Shown: one piece after another, positions 36,407 to 44,611 of the stretch | How positions within the stretch are numbered: the stretch's first letter is position 1 | Layout of the letters: the number at the start of each line of letters is the position of its first letter | Assembly: GCF_900114385.1 (NCBI RefSeq) | Contig: NZ_FOSW01000013.1 | Location: 62,001 to 126,000, forward strand | Length of the DNA: 64,000 nucleotides | DNA from: Geodermatophilus ruber | GTDB lineage: Bacteria; Actinomycetota; Actinomycetes; Mycobacteriales; Geodermatophilaceae | Direction of reading: 5' to 3' | Translations under genes and position numbers: made by a program | Notes under the pieces: model-generated | What the model saw: the letters and a program-made list of their open reading frames with translations, nothing else | Told to the model about the DNA's origin: nothing | The model's database searches: none

Positions 36407-36418
36407 ACCCGCAGCTGA
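36407..36418 (+). repeat. direct repeat, right copy (candidate target-site duplication)
   Basis: ACCCGCAGCTGA, identical to the end of amrS at 34703-34714. Joining the flanks at this repeat would restore an uninterrupted amrS 3' end and downstream sequence. Confidence 0.75.
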
Positions 36419-36524
36419 CGCATCTCCCGGTCCGGGCCACCGGATGGCCCCGAGACGGCCGGCGCCTAGACTCTCCGGGCTGTGTGTCTTGCACAGCCTG
36501 ACGGTGCGTACTGCTCCATGCGTG

Positions 36525-37013
36525 ATGAGTGAGCACCGGGACGGGGTCGCGGCAGCCAGCGCGCAGTGGTTGCTGACCGCGTTCCCCCCGCCTGCGGACC
36601 CGTTCGCGGCGATGAGCGCGCAGTGGCAGGTGCGCGAGGCGACGTCGGTCGCGGCGCGGCTGCGCTACCCGACGGACGCCGACGACGCCCTGCTGGAGCT
36701 GTGCGGCCCCGGTGGATGCGCGCGGCTGGACTGGGCGGCGGGTGCGGGCCTCGGCGGGGACGGCGACGACGCGCCGTGGCGGACCTGGGTGGACGAGGTC
36801 GTGGTCAGCTGGGCGGCGGCCCTGCTCGGCGACCCGGCGCTGGCGGCGGAGGCCGCGGAAGCCGCCGGCGAGCCGCTGGACAGTCCGCTGGTGGCCCCGT
36901 CGGCGAGCGACCTGGCCGCGGCGGCGCTGCTGCGGCATCCGGACCTGCTCGCCCCGGTCGCCGACCTGCACGCGGCCGAGCTCCGGGCGACGGTGGCCGC
37001 GCGGCCGGTCTGA
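36525..37013 (+). CDS. hypothetical protein
   Basis: A 162-residue acidic, alanine-rich protein that I do not recognise. ATG 36525 (MSEHRDGVAAASAQWLL) is chosen as the first plausible start; there is no clear ribosome site. A 16-codon frame beginning GTG 36482, 10 nt after TAGACT, overlaps the start and may deliver ribosomes to it. Trp and Asp patches (LDWAAGAGL, APWRTWVDEVVVSW) suggest a folded helical protein. No transmembrane segment or signal peptide. It is followed 94 bp later by another hypothetical gene on the same strand. Confidence 0.6.
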   Translation: MSEHRDGVAAASAQWLLTAFPPPADPFAAMSAQWQVREATSVAARLRYPTDADDALLELCGPGGCARLDWAAGAGLGGDGDDAPWRTWVDEVVVSWAAALLGDPALAAEAAEAAGEPLDSPLVAPSASDLAAAALLRHPDLLAPVADLHAAELRATVAARPV

Positions 37014-37106
37014 TCGGTTCCGCCCGGGCTCTGGCGTGGCGGCCGCGTCTGGGGCACCGTCGTGAGTGGCCCCCTCGGGAACCGCGGTCGTGCGGGAGGA
37101 CACACC

Positions 37107-37430
37107 ATGACGGACGAGCATCCGGTCGAGCCCAGCGCGATCTTCGCCGCGAACGGCACTCGCGTCCCCTACAGGAACGGGCCGCCACCGCCCGGGGCGG
37201 CGGGTGGGGTGCGGTTCCTGCTGCCGGCGCTGGTCCGTGCCGCGGGACCGTTCCTCACCACCTCGGCCCTCGTGGTGACCCGGGCCGCAGCCGCGACGGC
37301 GGCCGAGCTGGCGGGCCGGACGGGGTGGCAGGTCGCGCGGGGCACCGTGGAGGTCCGCCGGGGACGGCGGACCGTCCCCGGCGGACCGGAGGTCACGTGG
37401 ACCCACGTCGAGCTCCGCTGGCCGCGCTGA
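37107..37430 (+). CDS. hypothetical small protein
   Basis: A 107-residue protein beginning MTDEHPVEPSAIF, with a clear ribosome site (gggaggacac). A mildly hydrophobic central helix (FLLPALVRAAGPFLTTSALVV) may associate with the membrane; the C-terminal part (WTHVELRWPR) looks like a small beta hairpin. No known domain was recognised. Codon use is normal for the genome and the gene is probably co-transcribed with the upstream hypothetical gene. Confidence 0.6.
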   Translation: MTDEHPVEPSAIFAANGTRVPYRNGPPPPGAAGGVRFLLPALVRAAGPFLTTSALVVTRAAAATAAELAGRTGWQVARGTVEVRRGRRTVPGGPEVTWTHVELRWPR

Positions 37431-37453
37431 GACGCGCGGCCGGTCAGGCGAGG

Positions 37454-37597
37454 CTAGGCGGTCGCGAGGATGAGCTTCAGTGCTTCCTCGACGTACTCCT
37501 CGTTCAGCTGCTCGACGAGGTCCATCCGGTCCTCGGCGACGGCCTCGTTGACCTGCTCGATGTAGCGCTCGTGCAGAGCGGCCATCGGTGTCTGCAT
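37454..37597 (-). CDS. small helical hypothetical protein (47 aa)
   Basis: MQTPMAALHERYIEQVNEAV begins a 47-residue, Glu-rich, almost entirely helical protein ending EALKLILATA. Codon use is typical, and a ggggggag ribosome site lies before ATG 37597. The heptad-like spacing of Leu, Ile and Val suggests a short coiled coil or a small binding helix. It converges on the 107-residue hypothetical gene with 23 bp between stops. No function can be given. Confidence 0.7.
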   Translation of the reverse strand: MQTPMAALHERYIEQVNEAVAEDRMDLVEQLNEEYVEEALKLILATA

Positions 37598-37735
37598 GGT
37601 GGGGCTCCCCCCGCTCGGCCTCCTACCAGTGTCCGGCGCACACGGCGGCGGAGGCGGCGGAAGGACTGCTGCCTTGGTCACAGGCGCGCACGGTGACCGA
37701 CGGCCGGCGGGGACCCGAGGCGCAGGATCCGGGGT

Positions 37736-39283
37736 TCAGCCGCGGCTGCGGCCCGGGACGGCCTGCGGGTCCAGCCCGGTGCGCATCCGCCATGCGGCGA
37801 GGGCCAGGCCCAGGCAGGTGCGCTGCGCCGGATCCTCGACCGGGGTGCCGAGCAGGTGCTCGATCCGCTCCAGCCGGGCGTAGAGGGTCTGCCGGCGGAT
37901 GCCGAGCGACTCGGCGGTGCGGGTCTTGCTCAGGCCGGTGGCCAGGTGCGCGTCGAGGGTGCGCAGCAGGTCGGTCCCGTGCGCGGCGTCGTGGTCGACG
38001 AGCGGCCCGAGCTGGCCGGTGACGAACGAGGCGAGCTGGGCACCGTCGAGGCCACCGGCCAGCAGCCGGTGCACGGCGACGTCCTGGGCCGTCACCACCG
38101 GCTGCCGGCTGCCGATCCGCCGGCTCAGCGTGATGACCTCGCGCGCCCGCGCGACCGCCTCGGGGACGTCCGCGAGGTCGCTCACCGGGTCGGCGGCTCC
38201 GATCGTGCGGACCGCGGCACCGAGCGGCCCGGCGCACAGGCGGGTGCGCAGCTGCTCGGCCGCCTCCCGCTGCCGCGGCTGGGCGGAGCGCGGCCAACCC
38301 CGGGCCAGCACGATCACCGTGCTGCCGGCGGCGCCGACCAGGCAGCGGCCGAGCACGGCCTCGGCGGCCTCGCGCACCGCGGGTACCGCCTCGCTCGCGG
38401 GGGTGCGCCGGTCCACCTCGACGGCGGCCACGAGCACGGAGCTGCCGGCCGGAGCCACCCAGCCCGCGGCGGAGAGGCGGGCCTGCAGATCGCCCTGCGA
38501 CACGAGCACGCCGGCGACCAGGTCGGTGATCACCGCCTGGGCCAGCGACGGCCTCGACCCGAGATCGGGGTGCCGGCCCAGCTCGAGCGCGACGGCGACG
38601 GCTGCCCGCTCCGCCACGCCGGTGCGCTGCGCCGTCGACCGCCCGTGCAGCACCAGCCGGCCCACCGGGCCGTGCGCGCCCCGGACCTCGGTCACCGTGC
38701 GCGCGGCGGAGCCGGCCAGCCCGGGCGTGCGGCTGCGCTCGACCACCCGGCCGTCGACGTCGACGAGCTCGACCGGGCAGTCGGCCAACCGGGCCGATGC
38801 GTTGAGGACCGCGGCCAGTCCCTGTCCCGAGAGGACCAGCCCCAGCAGCTCCTGCCAGATCGGCTCCGCCGGTCGCCGCCAGGACAGCTTGCGGCGCAGC
38901 AGCAGGTCGTGGAAGTCCTCCACCATCCGTACGAACGGCACCACCTCACGCAGCGTCACCAGCACCATCCCGCGCCGCCGCGCCGTCTGCACCAGCTCGT
39001 GGGGGACGACGGCGAAGGAGCGGCCGACCTCCAGTGCCAGGCCGGCACACCCGGCGTCGGCCAGCTGCTCGACGTAGTCGGTCACCTGCTGGGCGGTCCG
39101 GCCGTGCAGTCCCAGGCCGGTGGTGAGGAGCAACTCGCCGCCGGCGAGCAGGCCACCCATCTCGTAGACCTCGGAGGAGTGCACCCACCGCACGACGGCC
39201 GTGTCCGGGTCGCCGGTGAGCACCTCCGGCGCCGCGGCCCGCAGAGCGGGTAGCCGGAGGACCTCGGTCACAGTCGGCAGCAC
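37736..39283 (-). CDS. PucR-family transcriptional regulator
   Basis: A 515-residue regulator with the three-part PucR plan: N-terminal ligand domain (TVTEVLRLPALRAAAPEVLTG, GGELLLTTGLGL), a central degenerate GGDEF-like region and a C-terminal PucR helix-turn-helix (KTRTAESLGIRRQTLYARLERIEHLLG). Such proteins often activate purine or pyrimidine catabolism. It is divergent from the cytosine deaminase-codB pair with 196 bp between, so it probably controls them. GTG 39283 is the likeliest start, with ggag upstream; GTG 39271 is possible. Confidence 0.88.
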   Translation of the reverse strand: MLPTVTEVLRLPALRAAAPEVLTGDPDTAVVRWVHSSEVYEMGGLLAGGELLLTTGLGLHGRTAQQVTDYVEQLADAGCAGLALEVGRSFAVVPHELVQTARRRGMVLVTLREVVPFVRMVEDFHDLLLRRKLSWRRPAEPIWQELLGLVLSGQGLAAVLNASARLADCPVELVDVDGRVVERSRTPGLAGSAARTVTEVRGAHGPVGRLVLHGRSTAQRTGVAERAAVAVALELGRHPDLGSRPSLAQAVITDLVAGVLVSQGDLQARLSAAGWVAPAGSSVLVAAVEVDRRTPASEAVPAVREAAEAVLGRCLVGAAGSTVIVLARGWPRSAQPRQREAAEQLRTRLCAGPLGAAVRTIGAADPVSDLADVPEAVARAREVITLSRRIGSRQPVVTAQDVAVHRLLAGGLDGAQLASFVTGQLGPLVDHDAAHGTDLLRTLDAHLATGLSKTRTAESLGIRRQTLYARLERIEHLLGTPVEDPAQRTCLGLALAAWRMRTGLDPQAVPGRSRG

Positions 39284-39479
39284 GCCGGAAGGCTCCGGAG
39301 TCAGGGACCATCGTGTCAAGCAGGAGGGGCCGGGGACCGGACACCGCGTCCCTTGCCCGCTGGTCGTCCCAACGCTTCGCTGTGTGATCAGCGCCATCCG
39401 GCAGCGACGCCGGCCCCACCTGACCGTCCCCAGCACCGACGGCGCACGACCGCCGTCCCCACCGACCCGTGGAGGACCT

Positions 39480-39977
39480 GTGACCGCTGCACCCCTGCCC
39501 GCCGCCCCTCCGGACCTCTCGCCCGAGGAACTGGACCGCTTCTACCTCGCCCTGGCCATCGAGCAGGCCCGCACCGGCTGGGACGAGGGCGGGGTGCCGA
39601 TCGGCGCCGCGCTCGTGCACCAGGGACAGGTGCTGGCCGTGGGCCGCAACCGCCGGGTGCAGATGGGCAGCGCCATCCGGCACGGGGAGACCGACTGCAT
39701 CGAGCGGGCCGGCCGCCTGCCGGCCTCGGTCTACCGGAACAGCGTCCTCTACACGACCCTGTCGCCCTGCTACATGTGCGCCGGGACCGCGCTGCTGTAC
39801 GAGATCCCGCGGATCGTCATCGGGGAGAACCGCAGCTTCCAGGCCTCGGAGGAGCTGCTCCGCTCGAAGGGCGTCGAGCTCACCGTGCTCGACGACGCCG
39901 AGTGCATCGAGCTGATGCGCCGGATGATCGCCGAGCGCCCCGAGATCTGGAACGAGGACATCGGGGAGGAGGGGTGA
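39480..39977 (+). CDS. cytosine deaminase (fungal/CDA-fold type)
   Basis: A 165-residue cytidine-deaminase-fold enzyme. The zinc motif is HGETDCIE with the catalytic Glu and SPCYMCAG with both cysteines, as in yeast Fcy1-type cytosine deaminase and unlike E. coli CodA. DEGGVPIGAALV is the usual substrate-loop start. It converts cytosine, or a related base, to uracil and ammonia. GTG 39480 follows ggaggacct. The stop overlaps the start of codB (GTGA), which supports cytosine as substrate. Confidence 0.9.
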   Translation: MTAAPLPAAPPDLSPEELDRFYLALAIEQARTGWDEGGVPIGAALVHQGQVLAVGRNRRVQMGSAIRHGETDCIERAGRLPASVYRNSVLYTTLSPCYMCAGTALLYEIPRIVIGENRSFQASEELLRSKGVELTVLDDAECIELMRRMIAERPEIWNEDIGEEG

Positions 39978-41287
39978 CCAGCGAGACCCGCACCGCCGCC
40001 ACCGGGCCTGCCGATGCCGAGGTGGTGGACCCGGACTACCCGGTCACCCCGGTCCCGGCGCACGCGCGCAAGTCGTTCTTCTCCGTCGCCGTCGTGCTGC
40101 TCGGCTTCACGGTGTTCACCCCCACGATGCTGGCCGGCGCCGCCCTCGGGCCGGCGTTCTCCTTCAGCAATCTGCTGCTGGTCATCGGGCTGGGCTCGCT
40201 GGTGCTCGGCGTCTACGTGGCCGTCATGGGCTGGGTGGGCGCACGTACCGGGCTGACCACCGTCGTCATGGCGCGTTACACGCTGGGCACCCGGGGCGCG
40301 AAGCTGGCCTCGGTGCTCCTGGGTGGCACCCAGATCGGCTGGTACGCCGTCGTGGTGGGCACGATCGGGGACCTCACCGCCGAGGCGCTGGACTGGGACT
40401 CCTACGGGGCCCGGGCCGCGGTCATGGTGGTGACCAGCGTGCTGATGTGCGCGACGGCCTACTGGGGCTACCACGGCATGTACTGGGTGTCGCTGGTCTC
40501 CACGCCGCTGATCCTGATCCTGGCCTTCTGGGTGCTCGGCCGGTCGCTGCAGGAGGTGGGCGGCTTCAGCGGCCTGGCCGGTGTCGAGCCGACGTCGTCG
40601 ATGGCGCTCGCCGTGGCGGTGACGACCGTCGTGGGGACCTTCGTGTCGGCCGGCACCCAGGCGCCGAACTGGACCCGCTTCGCCCGCCGCCCCTCGCACG
40701 CGGTCTGGGCCTGCGTCATCGGGTTCCTCGTCGGCAACGGACTGATGATCTTCTTCGGCGCGGTCGGGGCGCTGACCTTCGGCGAGGGCGACTTCGTCCT
40801 GGTCCTGTACCAGCTCGGTCTGGTCGGCTGGGGCCTGGTGCTGCTGTTCGGCAACCTCTGGAAGAGCAACGCCGACACCGCCTACGCCTTCGGCGTGGCC
40901 GGCGCGGAGCTGTTCAACCGCCCCAGCAAGGCGCCCTTCGTGATCGGCGGGTCGGTGATCGCCACCGGGCTGGCGCTGACCGGGGTGCAGAACCACCTGG
41001 TGGACTACCTGGTGCTGCTCGGGACGTTCATCCCGCCGCTGGGCGGCGTCATCATCGGCGACTTCCTCGCCCGGTGGCGCCGCGGGATCCCGGGCGGGTA
41101 CGCCCCGCCCGCGGTCCGCTGGCCGAACCTCGCCGCCTACGCCGTCGCGGCCGGGCTCGCCTGGCTCAGCGGAGAGCTCGGCATCGGCATCCCACCGGTC
41201 ATCGGCATCGTCGTCGCGATCGTGCTGTCGATGGGGCTCGCCCGGTTGTCCCCGGACACCGCGACGAGGGTGCCCGCCCAACGCTGA
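39974..41287 (+). CDS. codB: cytosine permease (NCS1 family)
   Basis: A 437-residue transporter with about twelve transmembrane helices. SFFSVAVVLLGFTVFTPTM, the GARTGLTTVVMARYTLG stretch and SAGTQAPNWTRFARRP are characteristic of NCS1 cytosine/purine permeases of the CodB type. It imports cytosine by ion symport and hands it to the deaminase encoded just upstream, whose stop codon overlaps its GTG start. A strong hairpin follows the stop, so the two-gene operon ends here. Confidence 0.9.
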   Translation: MTSETRTAATGPADAEVVDPDYPVTPVPAHARKSFFSVAVVLLGFTVFTPTMLAGAALGPAFSFSNLLLVIGLGSLVLGVYVAVMGWVGARTGLTTVVMARYTLGTRGAKLASVLLGGTQIGWYAVVVGTIGDLTAEALDWDSYGARAAVMVVTSVLMCATAYWGYHGMYWVSLVSTPLILILAFWVLGRSLQEVGGFSGLAGVEPTSSMALAVAVTTVVGTFVSAGTQAPNWTRFARRPSHAVWACVIGFLVGNGLMIFFGAVGALTFGEGDFVLVLYQLGLVGWGLVLLFGNLWKSNADTAYAFGVAGAELFNRPSKAPFVIGGSVIATGLALTGVQNHLVDYLVLLGTFIPPLGGVIIGDFLARWRRGIPGGYAPPAVRWPNLAAYAVAAGLAWLSGELGIGIPPVIGIVVAIVLSMGLARLSPDTATRVPAQR

Positions 41288-41294
41288 CGCCCAC

Positions 41295-41328
41295 GTCCCC
41301 GGCCGGGCGGCTGCTCCCGGCCGGGGAC
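41295..41328 (+). terminator. terminator after codB
   Basis: GTCCCCGGCCGGG (41295-41307) pairs perfectly with CCCGGCCGGGGAC (41316-41328) around cggctgct, 7 bases after the stop. A 13-bp GC stem with 8-base loop and no U tract is the form used elsewhere in this window. Confidence 0.75.
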
Positions 41329-41426
41329 CCGGCTGATCGGCACGGGGGTCGCGGCAGGGCTGCTCCCGTGACGCACCGCGGCGGCTGCGCTTGTCCGCAC
41401 CCCGCGCCGGGAGCAGGGTGCTCGCC

Positions 41427-42152
41427 ATGACGGAGCGCACCGTGCTCTCCTCGACGCCCCCGGCGCTGCTGTTCGACCTCGACGGAACCCTCATCGACAG
41501 CGTCTACCAGCACGTCCTGGCCTGGCAGGAGGCGCTCACCGGATTCGGGATCGAGCTGGCGGTGTGGAAGATCCACCGGCGGATCGGGATGAGCGGCGGG
41601 CTGTTCGTCACCGCGCTGCTGCGCGAGACGGGCGGCTCCCTCTCGGCGGGGCAGATCCGCGAGCTCAATCTCGCCCACGCCGAGGCCTACGGGCGGCGCC
41701 GGGACGCCGTCCGCCCGCTCCCCGGCGCCCGCGAGCTGCTCGCCGCCCTGACCCTGCGGGACGTCCGCTGGGCCATCGCGACGAGCGGCCTGGCCATCGC
41801 GGCCCGGCCCGCGCTGGACCTGCTCGGCCTGCCCGCGGACACCCCGCTGGTCACCCGGGACCAGGTCCGGCACGCCAAGCCCGACCCGGACCTGTTCCTC
41901 GCCGCGGCGGCACGGATCGGCGTGGACCCCGGCGATGCCGTCGTCGTCGGCGACAGCATCTGGGACCTGCTGGCCGCCCGCCGGGCCGGTGCCCTCGGCG
42001 TCGGGCTGCTCTCGGGCGGCTACGGCCGCGACGAGCTCGAACGCGCCGGCGCCTACCGCGTCTACGCCGATCCCGCGGACCTGCTCGACCACCTCGACGA
42101 GGTCGGCGTCCGCCAGCAGGAGGACTGGACCGGCCCACCGCCGGAGGGGTGA
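41427..42152 (+). CDS. HAD-superfamily phosphatase
   Basis: A 241-residue HAD subfamily IA hydrolase. Motif I is DLDGTLIDS, motif II ATSGLA, motif III K in HAKPDPDLF and motif IV GDSIWD; a helical cap lies between residues about 25 and 95 (YQHVLAWQEALTGFGIEL). Phosphoglycolate or sugar-phosphate phosphatase activity is typical. ATG 41427 is chosen; GTG 41418 in frame is possible. It stands alone between codB and the convergent sortase gene. Confidence 0.85.
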   Translation: MTERTVLSSTPPALLFDLDGTLIDSVYQHVLAWQEALTGFGIELAVWKIHRRIGMSGGLFVTALLRETGGSLSAGQIRELNLAHAEAYGRRRDAVRPLPGARELLAALTLRDVRWAIATSGLAIAARPALDLLGLPADTPLVTRDQVRHAKPDPDLFLAAAARIGVDPGDAVVVGDSIWDLLAARRAGALGVGLLSGGYGRDELERAGAYRVYADPADLLDHLDEVGVRQQEDWTGPPPEG

Positions 42153-42156
42153 GCCC

Positions 42157-42768
42157 TCAGCCGCCGGCGAGGCTCGCGAAGACGACGGTGTTCTCCTCGC
42201 TGGCCGCGGCCGCCTCGTCGAACGCGCCGCTGCAGGTGACGAACGCGACGGCGGCGCCCGGCGGGTGGCCGTTGAGGACGTCGGCCAGCGCGGAGGTGGA
42301 CTTGTCCAGCGCGGTGAGCGGGTCGCCGAGCACCTCCAGGCGCAGCACGGCGCCGGCCCCGTCGACGAGGGACACCTCGTCGCCTGCCCGCAGCTCGGCC
42401 AGCCGGTCGAACACCGCCGGGCCGCCGGACCCCGCGTGGCCCAGGACCACCGCCATCCGGCCGGAACCCGGCTGCGGCCCGTCCGACCACCACGAGGTGG
42501 TGTCCATCGACTCGGGGACGCCGTACCCGTCGACCGGCTGCCCGGTGAAGGGGTTCTCGTAGCGCACCGTGCCCCGGGACTCGACCGGGGAGTCGACGTC
42601 GATCGCCGGGATGGTCAGCCGGACAGGGACGACCGGGCCGCCGGCCGGGGCCTCGGCCGCGGGCAGCGGGTCCCCGTCGTACCGCCACGCCACCAGCCCG
42701 ACCCCCACCAGGGCGACCAGCAGGAACGTCAGCAGGGTCGGGCGGCCGGTCCGCTCAGCGGTGCGCAC
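42157..42768 (-). CDS. class E/F-like sortase lacking the conserved arginine
   Basis: A 203-residue membrane-anchored sortase: N-terminal helix LLTFLLVALVGVGLVA, then the beta-barrel domain with PVRLTIPAIDVDSPVE. Catalytic His is in VLGHAGSGG and Cys in FVTCSGAFDE. No arginine follows the cysteine at all; the segment reads EAAAASEENTVVFASLAGG, where sortases have the transition-state Arg. It may use another residue, be slow, or be degenerate. GTG 42768 is the start, overlapping the end of its putative substrate gene by 14 bp. It should join a surface protein to the cell wall. Confidence 0.78.
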   Translation of the reverse strand: MRTAERTGRPTLLTFLLVALVGVGLVAWRYDGDPLPAAEAPAGGPVVPVRLTIPAIDVDSPVESRGTVRYENPFTGQPVDGYGVPESMDTTSWWSDGPQPGSGRMAVVLGHAGSGGPAVFDRLAELRAGDEVSLVDGAGAVLRLEVLGDPLTALDKSTSALADVLNGHPPGAAVAFVTCSGAFDEAAAASEENTVVFASLAGG

Positions 42769-43687
42769 GGGAGTGCCGCCGGACGCCGGCCAGGCCCGTA
42801 CCCGCCGCCAGAAGGACAGCAGCGCCGAGTGCGGCGGGGGCACCGGTCCCGTCGGTGCCGTCGGCGCCGGTCGGCGCGTAGCCCGGGTACACGACCGGCG
42901 CGGCGGCGACCGTCGGCTGCACCACCTCGTGCGCCGGCGGTGCCTCGACCGCGGGCGGGGCCCCGGTGACGGGGGGCGCTGCCTCCGGGGGTGCCGGCGG
43001 GGACCCGGGCGGCTGCGGCAGGCAGTCGTACACGACGACCTCCACGAGGGCCTGGAGGTCATCGGCGAGGCGTTGCAGCTCCTCCGCCCCCGGCGCGCCG
43101 GCCAGGTCCTCCGGGCTGCCGAGGACCACGGTGCCGGTGCCGCTCGCCGAGCGCGTGGGTGCCGGGAGGAGGGTCGTGCCGTCGCCGGTCAGCGGGACGA
43201 GGTCGCCCAGACCGGCCGGTCCCTGCTGCAGGCCACCGACGAGCTGGTCGAGCAGCTCCTGCAGGCCGGCGGAGAGGCCGGTGGCCGCCACCCGGACCCC
43301 CTGGAGCACGCCGTCCACGCATTCCGGGGAGATGTGCACCCCGGCCAGCAGCTCCTCCACGAGGGGAACCTCGCCGGGCGCCGGCGGGGCCGGTGCTGCA
43401 CCCGCGCCGGTGGCGGGAGCGCTCCCGGGTCCGGTGCGCTCCTCGACGGGCCCGGCCGGCTCCGCGTCGGGGTCCCCGGCCGTGGGTGCGCTCCACGGCG
43501 CGGGAAGCAGCCCGATCGCCCCGTCCAGCTCGCCGGCGACGTCCCCGAGGGCCGGACCCGGGTCGGGCGCTCCGCCGTCGTCGGCCCCAGCCGGGCCCGG
43601 CAGCGCGACGACGGCCGCGGCGACCCCTGCGGCGACGAGGGACCGGCGGGCACGCAGCCCCCGGGACGACGAGCGGTGTGTTGACAC
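42755..43687 (-). CDS. sortase-anchored surface protein (APTG sorting signal)
   Basis: A 310-residue exported protein: signal peptide (SLVAAGVAAAVVALPGPAGA), a Pro/Ala-rich mature region with two cysteines (PECVDG and YDCLPQ) and a helical central part (GLQELLDQLVGGLQQ). The C-terminus has the wall-sorting plan: YAPTGADG as an LPXTG variant, hydrophobic AALGAAVLLAAGTGLAG and a basic tail RRHSRAHR. It overlaps the sortase gene, which is probably dedicated to it. GTG 43687 is the start just before the signal peptide. Function on the cell surface unknown. Confidence 0.75.
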   Translation of the reverse strand: MSTHRSSSRGLRARRSLVAAGVAAAVVALPGPAGADDGGAPDPGPALGDVAGELDGAIGLLPAPWSAPTAGDPDAEPAGPVEERTGPGSAPATGAGAAPAPPAPGEVPLVEELLAGVHISPECVDGVLQGVRVAATGLSAGLQELLDQLVGGLQQGPAGLGDLVPLTGDGTTLLPAPTRSASGTGTVVLGSPEDLAGAPGAEELQRLADDLQALVEVVVYDCLPQPPGSPPAPPEAAPPVTGAPPAVEAPPAHEVVQPTVAAAPVVYPGYAPTGADGTDGTGAPAALGAAVLLAAGTGLAGVRRHSRAHR

Positions 43688-43892
43688 AGGCGGACCCCCG
43701 GGAGCGCGGACAGGAGAGCAGGCTGTGCGGCACAACGAGGCCGCTCCCGACTGGTGACGGACCGTTCCCCGCCGGTCGGGTCGCCGCGCTCGGGCCGATT
43801 CCTGCGCGCTCTCCTGCCCTTCCCGGGCGGCCAGCTCGAGCTCCTCACCCGGCCGCCGGGGTGAGCGGGCCCTCGCCGGGTACGCGCCGCCC

Positions 43893-44528
43893 GTGGACAT
43901 GCGCAGGCTCGTGCTGGGGGACTGGACGCCGCTGGTGAGGGACGGCATCGACGTCCTGCGGCTGGTGATCCTCGGCGGCGCGGTGGTCTACGCGGTGAAC
44001 GGCCGCCTGGGGGCGGCCGCCTTCCTCGGCGCGCTGGGGCTGGTCACGGTGGTCGCGCGGCTGGTGAACCTGCCCCGCGTGTACGACCTGTCGCTGACGG
44101 TGGCGATGGCGCTGCAGGGGTTCGGCGAGACGCTGGGTTTCTACGACGACTTCCTGCACTTCGACGACCTGGTGCACTTCACGCTGCCGATGCTCACCGC
44201 GCCGGTCATCTACATCGCCCTCGCCCGGCTGGACGTCGTCCCGGACCCGCGGGACGAGACCCACCTGCAGCACTACGTGGGCATCTTCATCGTGACGGCG
44301 GCCCTGGGCATCTCGGTGGGGGCGCTCTGGGAGATCTACGAGTGGCGGTCGGATGCGTGGCTGGGCACCACGCTGTCGGAGAGCAACGACGACACGAACG
44401 GCGACCTCGTCCGCGACACGCTGGGTGCGCTCGCGGGCGCAGGGCTGCTCGTCGCCTGGGCCCGCTTCGGGTGGGGGTCCGTCCGGCGGATCCCCGGCGT
44501 GAACACCTACGAGGACGTCAGCGCCTGA
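43893..44528 (+). CDS. DUF2238/YjdF-like membrane protein
   Basis: A 211-residue protein with about five hydrophobic segments. DDFLHFDDLVHFTLPML and ALWEIYEWRSDAWLGT, then DTNGDLVRDTLGA, are conserved motifs of the YjdF/DUF2238 family, whose His, Asp and Glu residues line the membrane core. Function is unknown; some relatives are near metal or quinone proteins. The start is GTG 43893, with ATG 43899 also possible, neither with a strong ribosome site. It ends convergently 83 bp before the next gene. Confidence 0.72.
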   Translation: MDMRRLVLGDWTPLVRDGIDVLRLVILGGAVVYAVNGRLGAAAFLGALGLVTVVARLVNLPRVYDLSLTVAMALQGFGETLGFYDDFLHFDDLVHFTLPMLTAPVIYIALARLDVVPDPRDETHLQHYVGIFIVTAALGISVGALWEIYEWRSDAWLGTTLSESNDDTNGDLVRDTLGALAGAGLLVAWARFGWGSVRRIPGVNTYEDVSA

Positions 44529-44611
44529 GCCCGGGCGCGATGAGCCTCCCCTGATGTCCTCGACGAAGCGGCCGGGCATGCGCGGAACGGAGCGCCCCGA
44601 ACAGCGGCACG

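Larger units (their letters stand above)
36068..36524. other. intergenic region with right cassette end
   Basis: 457 bp without a convincing gene. From left to right it holds the epoxide hydrolase upstream region, the palindrome at 36262-36275, the right inverted end (36353-36405), the direct-repeat copy (36407-36418) and a TAGACT -10-like element (36467-36472) for the next gene on the plus strand. No remnant of a transposase frame was recognised. Confidence 0.6.
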
